Positions 23,107 to 34,893 of a stretch of 64,000 nt of DNA are shown here, one piece after another; positions within the stretch are counted from its first letter, which is position 1; the number at the start of each line of letters is the position of its first letter. The translations under genes were made by a program, and so were the position numbers. Location: positions 3,686,068 to 3,750,067 of the forward strand of contig NW_024468910.1 in NCBI RefSeq assembly GCF_011745365.1, in the 5' to 3' direction. The DNA comes from Cryphonectria parasitica EP155. Its lineage: Eukaryota; Ascomycota; Sordariomycetes; Diaporthales; Cryphonectriaceae. Under the pieces are notes generated by a model that saw only the letters and a list, made by a program, of their open reading frames with translations, was not told the DNA's origin and searched no databases.

Positions 23107-24712
23107 TTAGTTAGTGCTGGGCTGCAGAGTATTTCCGGCAGCAATCGTAGCCCAGCCAATGAGACGCCAGTGCTTCTCGATACGTCGAGACAGCGCAACC
23201 TTTTCACCAATGTTTGTGCAGGCGGGGTTGGTCAGGATAAGCTTCGCAGCATCCTTCTTGATAGCCGCCACCTTTGCACCTGCTGAGGTAGAACCAATGT
23301 TGACCATAATGACCTCGTTCTTGGCCAGCTTCTCGACCTTGGCCTGCTTGCCGTCCGCAGTACGGACACCGAGCAGACGACGGAGCAGGTAGAAGTTGAC
23401 CTCAATCTCAGAGTAAATCTCAGGCAGGCGGCCCTTGAGTCCGAGAACGAAGCCGACAAGACGATCGGCACGGCAGAGAGTAGGGTCGATGCGGGTGCCG
23501 ACACCAATGAGACCACCGGGGACGGCGTACTTGAGGTCGTTCGACTCAGAGTTGAGGGAGACAATGCGGGAAAAGATGGGCGTGCACTTCAAGTCACCCT
23601 TGTCATCACGAGTGACGATACCTGGCCGGATCTCGATCTCGTCGCCGAGCTTGAGCACACCGTGCAGGATAGAGCCACCGGCGACACCACCCTTCAGCTC
23701 GTCGATCTCCGCACCGGGCTTGTTGACGTCGAAAGACCGAATGACGATCATCTGAGGGTCCATGCTGAAATCTCTGGGAGGCACAGGGATGGTGTTGACA
23801 ATAGCCTCATTCACAGCGTCGATGTTGAACTTCAGCTGGGCAGAGATGGGGATCACAGGCGACTTGCCGGCGACAGTGCCACGGATGAACTTCAAAATGG
23901 ACTGATAGTGTGCCAGGGCGGCCTCTTCCCGCATCAGATCGACCTTGTTCTGCAGAATGATGATCTTGTCCAGCTTCATGATCTCGATAGCAGCCAAGTG
24001 CTCGGAGGTCTGAGGCTGCGGGCAGGTCTCGTTTCCGGCGACCAGCAGCAGCGCGGCGTCCATGACCGCAGCTCCTGACAACATGGTGCTCATGAGAATG
24101 TCGTGACCAGGGCAGTCAACGAAGCTGAAATAAGACGTGGGTTAGCCACAAACATCCACGAACATACTACAAATCACGCGCAGACGAGACTACTTACGAG
24201 ACGTGTCTCAACAATCTGTATGTGCCACCGCATCCCTCACGCTCGCAAGGAGGGTCGACCTCCTTGTCGCTCTTATAACTCCGAAAGCACCCAGGTCTTG
24301 GGCACTCCTTGTTGTCGCACTGGTAGATCTTGGCATTGGCGTAACCAAGCTTGATGGTGATGTTTCTTATCAACTCGTTCTTGAAACGAACGGTCTGGAC
24401 GCCCGAGATGGCCTTCACGACCGTCGACTTTCCGTGAGCTACATGGCCGATGGTGCCGATGTTGATGGTCGCCTGCCTAGCGATAATCTCGGGGGTGAGA
24501 GGGGACAGAGTCGACACGTCGAGGTCCTTTGGCTCGGTCTGGGGAGGCAGAGTTGGGCGCTGCACGACGGGCGCGGGGGCAGCCTTCTTCATGGCAGGCT
24601 TCAGGGGCTTTTCCTCCTCAACCTCGTGGTCCGACAGCCCAACCTCAGAGGCCTCGCTGTCGGACGCATTGATGTCGTTGCCCAACTTATCCGTCTCGCC
24701 ATTCTCCGCCAT
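23107..24712 (-). CDS. GCD11: Translation initiation factor eIF2 subunit gamma
   Basis: Two exons (24712-24198, 24124-23107) give 510 residues. eIF2-gamma is the GTP-binding core that delivers initiator Met-tRNA to the 40S subunit. The P-loop GHVAHGKST is at residues 89-97. Switch II reads [11 protein letters not shown] across the exon join, and the G4 motif is NKVDL. Between P-loop and switch II is the eIF2-gamma-specific zinc knuckle with Cys at about 132, 137, 142, 156 and 161. Domain II and III blocks such as [20 protein letters not shown] and [17 protein letters not shown] are present. The N-terminal 80 residues are acidic and poorly conserved. The single intron (24125-24197) splits the switch II region. 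A TGAGTCA site lies 231 bp upstream. Confidence 0.97.
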
Positions 24713-24849
24713 CGTGATGGTAGTAGGTGTTAAGTCCAAGGTGGGAAGGGAGCAGCACTCAATGTGCAGACTGTTCGTCACAGGGATCGATCGCAACAGC
24801 GAAAGAGGACTCCGAAATGAGGGTATTCGGGTGGGGAAGCGGATCGTTT

Positions 24850-24863
24850 GGGGGGGGGGGGGG
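24850..24863. repeat. Poly-G mononucleotide run (14 G)
   Basis: Fourteen consecutive G on the + strand, about 140 bp upstream of the eIF2-gamma start. Confidence 0.9.
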
Positions 24864-24942
24864 TGATTGTTTTGAGGCAGACAATGCTTTGGACGCTGCT
24901 GTTGCGTTTGGTGGGTAGGTAGCCTCTTGCCTCTTTCAAGAT

Positions 24943-24949
24943 TGAGTCA
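24943..24949. promoter_or_regulatory. CPC-1/Gcn4-type site TGAGTCA upstream of eIF2-gamma
   Basis: An exact TGASTCA element 231 bp upstream of the eIF2-gamma start codon. eIF2 activity governs Gcn4/CPC-1 translation, so the site could form a feedback link. A single 7-mer of this kind is expected several times by chance in the window. Confidence 0.35.
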
Positions 24950-26805
24950 CTGCAGAAGATTTCCTTAGCACTGACACCGGTACTTGGGTACATGCTGCGC
25001 TACCTACCCCTCCAAGCCCCACCAAGCATCCTTGGGCTGCGCCACAGTGGCTGGGGCTGGTGTCAGGGTCTGTCCTATTCACAACAGCGGTGTTGATATA
25101 AACTGGCTGTGGCTCTGGGCCTACGCAGTTTTATTGAATTGTATGATATTGTAATATATTGATCTTCTTGAAGCCATGCTTTTTCTTTTCTTTCTTGCTA
25201 CTACTACTTTTTCTCGTTTCCTTTCTAGGCGGGTTCAATTTCCGTAATCCGTGGTCTGCTGCAGCACACTACTACTATCATATTATCTTTGAGGTCAAAT
25301 TTGGCATAATCCGCTCCCATGCACACCAAGAATTTGCTGCCAATTCGCAAGGGGCTGAACTCAAATCCCAAATCCTATGTTGTCTATCCTGACCATGGAT
25401 TCCAGAGACAAGGCCATCAAGCCTCAACTACTCAACTTTGAATCGCCAAACGGTTTTGTGAGTGCAAAGCAGGTCTCACTTATGATCTGGGGAGATCGTA
25501 CAGCAAAGCAGGCAACAGTGATGGCCTCAAGGCCCTTTCGAGATCTTTGCCCCTTCAACAAACCCTAGATCAGGATCTCATACATTGAAACAAAAATCTC
25601 AACTTGATCTCCAAGACCTTCTCAGCCTCTCTCACAACGAAAGAATTACACACAGCACCATCCTTGACCTGCTGCTGGCAATTAGTGCCCGGCTATCCTA
25701 AAGATAATCCAATATGCGTACCAGTAATAGAACCGTCTAGGACATGTTGGTAGCTCTCGGCCCTCGTCGTGTCTTACACGAGGGTCGTCGATAGTTGCGA
25801 GGTATATTGTGGGAACAAGCTCTTCAACTTAATTGCTGAGACATGCTGCAGACCGAGCCTCGACCTTTGTAGCCCTTCTCAAGGAACAATCTGGCCCCGA
25901 CGATGAGGACTGTCCGGTGGCCAGATAACTCCATATCAGTCTTGATAACTGGCACCTCTGGGCGGGAGAAGTGTCCAGCAACGAAGGGGGATCTTTTGTA
26001 ATTTTCAAAGATTGCTTAGATGCTGATCTCGAGATCATGGTACGGTGTATTGCGTCGTGCCAGCTGACTAACCATCTCATATGATCCATAGTGAAAGGTG
26101 TCGTCTTCAAGTGGACTGAGGACGTTGATATGTCATGTACTCGGATCTGGGGAAGTGAAAGGAAGGCAGGTCGGACAGCGCCCAACTCCCGCACTGTCAT
26201 CACTAACAGATTTCATTGCCTGCACACATAATCGGCTTACCCGTCCTCTCCAGGACTCATACTCTCCTCAAGGGCTACGACACCCTCGTTATATTAACGG
26301 TGATAGGATTACCACGGCATGCCCGAATATACCGAGTGCACATGGAGCATGTAGTGCCGTGGAATGTGCCGTCTCCATTATGGAATTTTCGAGGTCTCGA
26401 TCGGGTTTGAGCCCAGCTGCAGGCCGAAAATTTCCTGGTCGTAATTCCCCAGTCCTCCTTCGCCTTTCTTGCCTACTCAAGCAGCCCGCCAGGTCTCATG
26501 CTCCAAGAATGTGTTGGTCAGCAAGATGCTCGAAGCAGAGGCACGCATAGCGAACGCAGTGTCACAGAGTATCAACCGACACCATGGGTTGGACCCTGGG
26601 GCAATGATCTTCAAGACAGACATGCTCAGTAAATGCTCACAGATCATCCTGAAGATGCTTGCGAAAAGATGACCCTGCCAATTATGAGATGATTCTGGCC
26701 ATAGTCTCGAAAGGCACGTTATCGATGATCTCTCCCACGAGGGCCTGCGGTTTTCGTGCCAGCCGTGGTATGGGCTAGCGTCTCCCTTGCCGGCATGACA
26801 TCCAA

Positions 26806-26843
26806 TCATCATCCCTACTGCATGTTCAATGTAGGGATGATGA
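26806..26843. repeat. Perfect 13-bp inverted repeat (hairpin), 12-nt loop
   Basis: Left arm TCATCATCCCTAC (26806-26818) and right arm GTAGGGATGATGA (26831-26843) are exact reverse complements around a 12-nt loop. It lies in gene-free DNA with possible relic coding sequence. Confidence 0.8.
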
Positions 26844-29172
26844 AGTATCGACTCCTTTGTTTGGAGAGCTTCAGCGTCACGGCGTAGTTCGATAATGTGG
26901 AGAGACCTACAGGCTCTATCATGGGGGCCAAGATGGAATAAGCAGTTGCATCTGGCTCAACAATGGAGTGAAAAGTGCCAGGGCCTCCTCTGGGTTTGCG
27001 GGAAATTGCTGGCACTGCTAAGCAAAATTGTTCGACACTTTATGAAGCCTATCGGATGACTCGCACTTCATGCAAAGTCAACCGCTCGTCAAGACCCATC
27101 ATGTCCGGTGGAATCGCCAAAGGCAAAAGGCAGGCTTTGCTATTAATAACTGGTCTCCACGAGGACAAGCTTACCACTGCAGCGTGGTGGTCATGACTAG
27201 CAGAACACTAGCTTCAACCGGCCAGTGTCACGGTGCACAACATGGCCTGAACGGCGCTATAGATGCAATACCACCCACGATATTGGAAGGTAGGTTAAAA
27301 CCAATAGACCGCTGTCGCGATTTCCTATTTTAGGGGCACAGAGGACATCGCTGTCCCCTTCTTGGGGCGCGAAATGCTGAGTGCGTCATGCTTGTCATCA
27401 TCACCGGACAGCCTTTCTTGAACACTTGCTTCTCGCCACGCCCGTAGCCGGCGATGCACCGACAAATACAGACGTTATCGACGGCTTGACGGGTGTGAGG
27501 GACTAGAGACTTTGGTCTGCAGCCACAGCTCAAGGATCGTGCAGCAGCGAGTGGAGGCGTTGGGGTCCCGCAGTGCGACTCAAAGCTCTTTTTCCTGTGC
27601 TTGTGTACTTACCACAGTAACTCATTTGGTACAATGGTATGCAGCCATGATTACCTCAACAACGACAGGCCCTGGGGAATGGTTTGCCAACAGCCTCAAG
27701 GAGACCAGACTGGCGTATTGCAGCGTGTCTGGCTTGCCTCTGCTTGCCCGGAGAACACCTGGTTCGCCAGCAGCAACGAGGCGTGGCACGAAGCGACGAA
27801 GCGAGAACGAAGAAAAGAGGGGTGTGGTGTCTTATTTTCGGGTGGCAATGGGCCGCTGGGGGATGAGTACGCACCTGCAAGCTGCAGATGCGCCCAGAGG
27901 GGATCACGCACATCTGCAGGATGATTGGGCGCGTATGTGCTGGCAGCAGCCAATCAGAGATGAGATGCGTGTGATATCCAGCGAGGGCGACCGGGGGGTA
28001 AGCACACCTTAGTCCCGGACGGGACAAGGAAGCCGGGGTCCTCGACAAGGTCTCAAGCTACTTCTCCACCCACGACGTCCCATCGTGGCCCTCAGAATAG
28101 CCGCCGAGGGTCACCAACCAGAGCTCTTGACGAGGCCTGTCTCTTCCTAGGAGGGGGGCCTTGCTGCCATGGCTAGAACAGGCTCGGAACTCCATCTTGT
28201 CGGCCCAATCACCTCTTCTCCCACGCTCAACATGGAAGTTCGGGACTGTAATGACAAGGGCCTCTATGGCGCCAAAAAGTGTTGCTGTCTGGGCCGCCTC
28301 GGAGCTTGTATCCAGGTCGAGCGAGGACGAGGGCGAATATGAGTCTTTCCAGCCTTCGTCGTCTCTTTCCCCTCCATATCATGTCACATTGAACGTCAAT
28401 GCTATTGTTCCTCTTTCCTCGATCCAACGAGTCCATGTCATATGGATGACCGAGCGCCTTTCTTGCGATCCATACACTGCATATCTTTTTGCACATGCGT
28501 GGCCCTCTGCGTTTCGCCCCTCTCTTTTGAGATCGTCAAATTTGAAGCCCTTGTGGTCTGCAACATAGTCTGATCTTTTCTCCGAGATTGTTTTAGCTGG
28601 ACGAGCTACCACGCCGGAGCAACCCCATCTAATACAAGAGACTTGCTTCCCGCCTGGCTGGCGCCACCTGGATCACACGCATTGGGCGTCTATTTTTCTT
28701 CAGGAATCGCCGGCTTACATTGGCACACTCGAGGTGGTCACCCTATCAGCTCTTCGAGTACCAGCTGCCGCCGTGGACCCCAGTCCTGCGTATGGAACCT
28801 TGGCTGCTCCCGCCCGTGTCACCCTCCCCCATGCAAGGCGCCATATCGGCACTCCCACCCACGAGCGTCGTCGAATGAGAATACCCCTCTTCGTCTACTA
28901 CTTGTAACTGAAAACCATTGTCCTCCCCACGCAGCGGGACTTTGGAACTCTTCTCTCTTCTCGATAGCTGGCCTCTCACGATCTCAATTTCTTTATTTTT
29001 TCTTCTTCTTGGTTGCTTGCCTCGTCGTCTTCATCATCTTTCACCAGACTGCTTTCTCAAGAGTCGACGAGCACATCACATTGCTTAACCTCCCAAGTCA
29101 TCGGGTCTTCTTCCTTTTTTTTCCCCTTTTCCAATTTCGCATAACGACCTCTCGTCATACCACATCAACGCC

Positions 29173-30883
29173 ATGGCGATCAACGACGATAAGAGGCGAC
29201 CTGCCGCCTTGAACCTCGAGACTCGCCGCAAAGACTCATCAGATTCCACATCTTCCACATCATCACTGGGCAAGCCGCCAAGGACACCGCGGTTTGCCGA
29301 GGCCACCAGCATCCACTCACCAATCGAGGCACAAGGGGAGAAGAACGTCTTCCCACAGTCACAGCCAGGGGATATCGGCTTCGGATACATCAACAGCAAC
29401 CCTGAATCCGTCACAATGCCAATGAGCCCGAGGTCACCGCTCAAGAGTGCCCTGAAGGTGCCGGGAACACCAGGACGTGGATTCAACCCGCTTAGCCCGA
29501 CATTCAGGGAAGAGCAGGTTCTGGAGAAGAGAGAGGCATTGACCGACGTCGAGCAGGCAAAGGATCTGGTATGACCCACCTTGAATGAAGCAGATCACCC
29601 CCCGAGATAGTTGTGGAGCAGCTACTGACCTGAATTACAGAAAGTCAAAACCAGAGTACGAATGGCTAAGTTTGCACTCCGCGGCGTGAACTTCAGTTGC
29701 AGTCTTATCGTGCTTGCTATGCTGTCGTCAACCTTTAGCATCTTCAATGCCACCAAGGAACTCACAGCCAAGAACGGCCTCCCGGCATGGGCTGCGAATA
29801 CCAATATCACGCCTCAGATCCTGACCCTCGTCTCCTCATGTATCTCTCTCTTCCTCTGCATCCTCGTCTTCATCGGATACACGCGTGGAGGCCACAAGAG
29901 AGCAGAGAAGGTCGGCGTCTACTACACGCTCTTCGCCTGTGGCTGGTTCATCTTCAGCATGGCCATCTGGGTCACCAGCATCATCATCCTGCAGCACGCC
30001 AAGGTCAGCAGCGATAACAAGGATCTGTGGGGGTGGTCATGCAACAACAACATCCGCCACGAGCTGTTCAACAACCAGGTGGACTATGCGCTTGTGTGCA
30101 GACTTCAGGTAAGACTCTTTCACACGCATACACAGAGACAAAGCGGTGCACTCGAGGCTGTCTCCCGCTGGTGTGAACAGAATGCTAAGGCACAAATAAC
30201 AGAACTGGTCCCTCGTCTGCATGATCATTGAGGTCGTCATCGAGGCCATCTCCATCACCCTCTACTCGGTCGTCTTCTACCGGTACTACAGCAAGCGCCG
30301 CCTCATGAAGTCGATGGACATGCGCGACAAGGCCCGCTCCGACCTCTACCTCGCCCAGCTCCGGACGCAGTCCGCACCCAACACGCCCGGCTTCGGCCCC
30401 AAGTCCCCGTCCTTCTCCTCTGTGTACGGCCCTAAGTCGCCTGGTGGGTACTCGCAGCAGGCCCTGTCTCCTCGCTTCCCACCGACCGCCTACCGCTCCC
30501 TCGGCGACATCGAGGAGACCGGCGCCTCGCCCTTCACCCCCGGCGGAAAGCACATCCCTGAGCCGCAGAGCAGCTTCGCCTCGATGGCCACCGCCAGGGG
30601 CGCTGCCGCGCCTTTCAAGCTGCAGGCGCCGCCATCCAAGGCGCCCTCTGCCACAAGGAAGCCCGGCCTGTCGCCCGTCGAGGCGTCGCCTATCGAGAGG
30701 TTCTCGCCGCTACAGAGGCCACAGCAACAGCCTGAGGTTCCGTCCATCACCGTCAACGAGCACGGCCACGGCCCCGTCGCGGCTGAGGAGCCAGTGTACG
30801 ACGCCGTGCCCATCCCGGGCGCGTACGCCGGCCAGGCGATCAAGAGCCCGCCTCCAGCCCAGACAAGCTTCCACGGGAGGTAG
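29173..30883 (+). CDS. ham-8: Four-helix membrane protein, HAM-8-like (hyphal anastomosis)
   Basis: Three exons (29173-29568, 29641-30108, 30203-30883) give 514 residues. The N-terminal 132 residues are disordered with SPRSPLKSALK motifs. Hydrophobic helices lie at about 147-168, 191-212, 224-249 and 290-314. Two Cys (in WGWSCNNN and ALVCRLQ) flank the extracytoplasmic loop before the last helix. After it come YYSKRRLMKSMDMRDKARSD and LRTQSAPNTPGFGPKSP, then a long Pro/Ser/Gln-rich cytoplasmic tail. I recall this helix pattern and the RTQSAPNTPGFGPKSP motif from Neurospora HAM-8 and its relatives, which are needed for hyphal fusion. That link is from memory. Joins are in frame at codon boundaries. 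Without the family match, the safe call is a fungal membrane protein of unknown function. Confidence 0.72.
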
Positions 30884-32393
30884 AGAGGGCTTCCATGCGA
30901 CTCGCAGACGACCTTTTTCTTTTTGTCTTTTGTCCTCGTGACCACAGCTATGCTGGATGAAACTGGGTGGAACTATACCATTGGGCGTTGGGGAGGGACA
31001 AATTTTGACGAGAACGTTATACCGATTTTCTTTTTTATATCTACAAGGGACATTGCAAGAACGATGTATCTACCGTTCACTTTAGTAATTTTCGATTCAA
31101 AGGGTGAGGCGGGCTGGTAAAACCCAGTCCCGTATTGTATGTACAGTGGAGGAAATTCAGTTAGAGAATGACAACAATCAAAAGCTTGTCCTCTACTACA
31201 CTTTCGATCACATCGCAATTGTGAAGATGTCTTTACCAACAAAAGAAGGAAACGAAGACTGCCAGGTTTTTTTTTTTGGGTGGGGGGGGGGGGGGGGGTT
31301 TGCGCCCTTTCGAGACCCGTTCCCTGTTTATGGTCTTTCCACCTGATCCGGGTGCTAGGAAATTAACAAGGAGCACAAGTTTTTGGTTGATGTCTCATTT
31401 AGTTCGCAGTGGTAGACACACATGAGACTGGTTCGAGATCGCAACCACCCTCCTCCCCTTTTTTTTGTGGTCGAGGTGGGTGTAATTAAGTGTCTGATTA
31501 CAGAGTGAGGAGAGTGATCGCATGTTTATGAATTCGTAAGACTCTGCATATTGCTCTACTTTAGTTTATTTTGGTCTGAGAACGTGCAAGTAGGAATCAA
31601 TCAAAGTGCCATGGAAACAAAATCCCTTTGAGTCTTATGATCTCTCAAGGTAGAATTATGGCAGAGGCGCTGCAAGGTCTGGTGGGGATACCCACCTCGA
31701 TTGCTTGTCTAAAGTTTGTGGAACTGTGCTACCTCGATGATTTTGGAGGGAGATGAAAAATGTCCATGTCCCCAAGACAGCACAGGACAGCACACAGCAA
31801 TTAACAATTATAGGATACGAGGAATGCATTGCTGCTAGACGCCTTTAAACTCAACCCACAAGGTCAATCATTAGCAGAAGCAAGTACTTCGCGTTCTTGA
31901 AGTACCTGATATGTCAAGGGCGAGCTGTGGCTAAGAAAGCCATAGTGTAGGTCGCACCTTGGAGACAGCCATCTGTGTCACTCTTCCGACTTAGCACTGC
32001 ACTGCCAATCTACCTTAATTTTGATATGATATCATAGTAGAATGAAGGTATTACAAGACTTATTAGGAACAGATTTTCTCATCAAAAAAAGATGTTGACA
32101 ACATCAGAATCAAACGACTCCATGCAAACCACTCAAGAGTACTTCTAACGGAGGGGCCCGGCAGACCGCTGTGAATTGGTCCAGGCCCCTGACGACGCCC
32201 CACCAACGTCACCGCTCGACACGACTTCCAAGCTGGCCTTCACCGGATTCAGGGTCCCCAAGGTATTTATACTCCAGCCTCTCAACTCTTTACGACTTCC
32301 TTTCAACCTTCTCTTCCCAGTCCGTAGACTGTGCTGTGATATATACTTGAATAGGAGAAACTACCACCTGATTTTCTACCACCTACAAACAAA
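30884..32393. other. Spacer and UMP kinase promoter
   Basis: This 1.5-kb AT-richer region holds the 3' flank of the HAM-8-like gene and the UMP kinase promoter. It includes T11-G3-T-G17 at 31267-31298. A short open frame at 31104-31346 ends in that run and is not credible. No gene recognised. Confidence 0.5.
31267..31298. repeat. Poly-T/poly-G tract
   Basis: Eleven T, three G, one T and seventeen G in a row; the longest homopolymer in the window. Confidence 0.9.
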
Positions 32394-33155
32394 ATGCCCA
32401 TCTCAGACGCCACAGGTAAGCTCGTCGTCCTCCCCTCCAATTCAAGCCAGCTTCAAGCCCTCCTCGTCCTCCGCCCCCTTCGGTCCATGGAGCCCATAAT
32501 TCAACCATGTCGTCTATCTTCGAGTCCTCCAGGCTGACCAGTCGTCCCTCTCTCTCCTCTCTCCCTCTCTCTAGTAATCTTCGTCCTCGGCGGCCCCGGC
32601 GCCGGCAAGGGCACGCAATGCTCCCGCCTCGTCTCGCGCTACGGCTTCACGCACCTCTCCGCCGGCGACCTCCTACGCGCCGAGCAGGAGCGGCCCGGCT
32701 CGCAGTACGGCCAGCTGATCAAGGACTACATCAAGGACGGCAAGATCGTGCCGATGGAGGTGACCATCGCGCTGCTGGAGAACGCCATGAAGGACGCCGC
32801 CGGCGCCCCCGGCGCCAAGCGCCGCTTCCTCATCGACGGCTTCCCGCGCAAGCTGGACCAGGCCCTCAAGTTCGAGGAGTCCGTGTGCGCCGCCGAGTTC
32901 GTCCTCTTCTACGACTGCCCCGAGGCCACCATGGAGTCCCGCCTGCTCGAGCGCGGCAAGACGAGCGGCCGCGCCGACGATAACGAGGAGTCCATCCGCA
33001 AGCGCTTTAAGACCTTTATCGAGACCAGCATGCCTGTTGTCGAGTACTACGAGAAGCAGGGCCGCGTCGCCAAGATTGATGCGACCCCCGAGCCGGAAGA
33101 GGTCGAGGCTAAGACGAGAGAGGCGCTGACGGCCAGGCTCGGTGAGGGATTCTAG
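32394..33155 (+). CDS. URA6: UMP-CMP kinase (uridylate kinase, Ura6 type)
   Basis: Two exons (32394-32415, 32575-33155) give 200 residues. The first exon encodes only MPISDAT plus one base; the 159-nt intron joins it to VIFVLGGPGAGKGTQCSRL. The P-loop GGPGAGKGTQ, the NMP-binding helix DLLRAEQERPGS, the DGFPRK motif and the LERGKTSGRADDNEESIRKR lid with catalytic Arg residues are all present. Length and the short lid place it with eukaryotic UMP/CMP kinases rather than the longer-lid adenylate kinases. It phosphorylates UMP and CMP with ATP in pyrimidine nucleotide synthesis. A 14-G run begins 12 bp after the stop. It is convergent with eIF3m. Adenylate kinase 1 is the main alternative; the MPISDAT start favours Ura6. 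Confidence 0.88.
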
Positions 33156-33615
33156 GAGGGGCCGGTGGGGGGGGGGGGGGAATACGTTTCGTGAGTGAAG
33201 AGGTGGAAGAGGAGGAACATGGACATACTAGGCTTGGTGGGTGGTAGATCGACCATGCTGCGCATAACAAAAGGGGAAAGGGGAAGATGAACAAAGTTAC
33301 ACCTAGAAGGCTATTGTTGCCACGGTCATGATTTTCTTTGTTGGGGGAGTCCTGCCACGAAATAAACAAACATACATACATTGGGATATTCGATAGAGCG
33401 TCAGACATGAATGATTCTGTTCGCAAATGCAAGTTTTTATTCCGAAGCATTTTTTACCCCTTGCTCTATCCTCCCAACGCCAGGACCCAGAACCTGCTCT
33501 GCTCCGGGTGATCACTTCGTGATGGTCCAATCTACCGGAGATACCTCTGCCTCTGGCTTGACGATTCCTGCCTGCTGTACGCTCTGCTTCCTCTCTAGTC
33601 CCTGTCTCTCGCTCT
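33156..33615. other. Convergent 3' spacer between UMP kinase and eIF3m
   Basis: 460 bp between facing stop codons, with poly-G at 33167-33180. No gene seen. Confidence 0.5.
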
Positions 33616-34893
33616 CTAGTCGTCATTGTCGTTCCTCGGCCTGCGCCCACCACGTCCATGAGGGGGGCCGTCGCTGATCCCCGCACTCGTAAGCTTCTTC
33701 TCCAGCTCCTGCTGCTGCCTCTCCTTTGCCTTCTCCGCCTCGACCTGCTGAACCCTGAGCACCGTGTGGACGTGGCCTATCGTAGTCTTCCACACGTCAA
33801 TGCGCGATTGCAGTTCACGCCACTGCTTGTCGCTGAAGACGCGGTAGATGGTCTTGTGGACCTTGAACACTCGATCCCGTTGCGACATGCGGCCCTCGAC
33901 CAGCTGTGCACGGATCACATCGATGATCCAGAGCTCGACCTCCTCCGCAGGGACCTGCAGGCCCTTTGCGATCACGTCGTAGGGGATCTCGCGGTCCTGG
34001 TGTGACGCGGCCAGGCTGGCGAACGTCAGCAGCCGCATCTTGGTCTCCAGGGTCTTGTCGTCCAGCTTCTCCTTCTCCAGGAAGCCCTCGTGCTCGAGCT
34101 TGAAGTCCTTGAAGTCCTCCAGGTCCTGCTCCGCGAAGATATCAAGCAGCTGCGCGTAGACGGGGTGGGTGTCCATAAGTGACTGGACAGGCGCGAGGGC
34201 CCGCAGGCCCTGGAAGTCGTAGGCCCACGGGCGCTCAATGATGAGTATCATCTTGAGCGCGCGCAGGGAGAGCTTCTGGGCCTCCTCCGAGGAGCTGTCG
34301 TCGGCGTCGAAGGTCCGGAGCGCTTCCAGGAGATGCTCGTATGCTATCTTGTTCTCGTCGGCGGCCTCTGCTGCGTCGGCGATCTCCACGTATAGTCTCT
34401 GCCTGCCCTCCTCCTCAGTGCCCCATGCCTCCAGCCAGCCGGGCACGTTCTTCAGGGCAGGCTTGATGGTGTCGAACATGTTGTTCATCTTCACAAAGCG
34501 AACAATCTGCAGGAAGACGTTGAACCGTACTGGGTCGTCCTTGCTGAGGAGGTTGAAGACGGTCGACAGGCTGCCGAGGGCGAGATCGCGGCCGTTGACG
34601 GGCGAGGAGGTGATGGGCTTTGTGAGGTTGGAGCAGATGGGCTGCAGGTGCTTCTTGGGGTCTTTGGAATAGTTGATGACGGCGAAGATGAGCAGGTTGT
34701 ACGCAGGGCCAATCTCCTTCTCTGGTGCAGAGTTCAAGACCGGTGAGGCCTTGACGATGGCGGCAAGCGCATCTTCGGTCTGACCCTTCTCAATCAGCGG
34801 CCGGATCTCATCGCCGGCCTTCACGTAGTCGGCGATCTCTTGCAGGATGTCGTTGGTGCTGCCATCGACGAAAACCAGACCACGAGGCGCCAT
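33616..34893 (-). CDS. Translation initiation factor eIF3 subunit M (PCI domain)
   Basis: A single exon of 425 residues starting MAPRGLVFVDGSTNDILQE. The helical repeat region contains PAYNLLIFAVINYS and RFNVFLQIVRFVKMNN. The C-terminal PCI/winged-helix part carries LLTFASLAAS, IPYDVIAKGLQVPAEEVELW, VIDVIRAQLVEGRMSQ and the closing WRELQSRIDVWKTTIGHV. These blocks are specific to eIF3m among PCI proteins. The subunit is part of the eIF3 octamer on the 40S ribosome. The tail is charged and ends GGRRPRNDNDD. No introns. The frame is open 61 codons upstream of the chosen start, but conserved sequence begins at MAPRG. Confidence 0.93.
   Translation of the reverse strand: MAPRGLVFVDGSTNDILQEIADYVKAGDEIRPLIEKGQTEDALAAIVKASPVLNSAPEKEIGPAYNLLIFAVINYSKDPKKHLQPICSNLTKPITSSPVNGRDLALGSLSTVFNLLSKDDPVRFNVFLQIVRFVKMNNMFDTIKPALKNVPGWLEAWGTEEEGRQRLYVEIADAAEAADENKIAYEHLLEALRTFDADDSSSEEAQKLSLRALKMILIIERPWAYDFQGLRALAPVQSLMDTHPVYAQLLDIFAEQDLEDFKDFKLEHEGFLEKEKLDDKTLETKMRLLTFASLAASHQDREIPYDVIAKGLQVPAEEVELWIIDVIRAQLVEGRMSQRDRVFKVHKTIYRVFSDKQWRELQSRIDVWKTTIGHVHTVLRVQQVEAEKAKERQQQELEKKLTSAGISDGPPHGRGGRRPRNDNDD

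Larger units (their letters stand above)
24713..29172. other. Long gene-free divergent region, eIF2-gamma / HAM-8-like
   Basis: This is the longest gene-free span in the window (4.46 kb). Near eIF2-gamma it has a 14-G run (24850-24863) and a cross-pathway site. From about 25.8 to 27.0 kb the - strand translates to protein-like pieces interrupted by stops, for example the open stretch at 26477-26812. I could not assign these to any family; they may be a decayed gene. A perfect hairpin lies at 26806-26843. The last 0.5 kb before the HAM-8-like start is pyrimidine-rich and looks like promoter and leader. Confidence 0.45.

Noticed and set aside
31385..31450. GCAGTGGTAGA followed by GGTTCGAGATC, resembling tRNA D and T arms
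   Set aside because: Arms do not pair and the spacing leaves no room for an anticodon stem.
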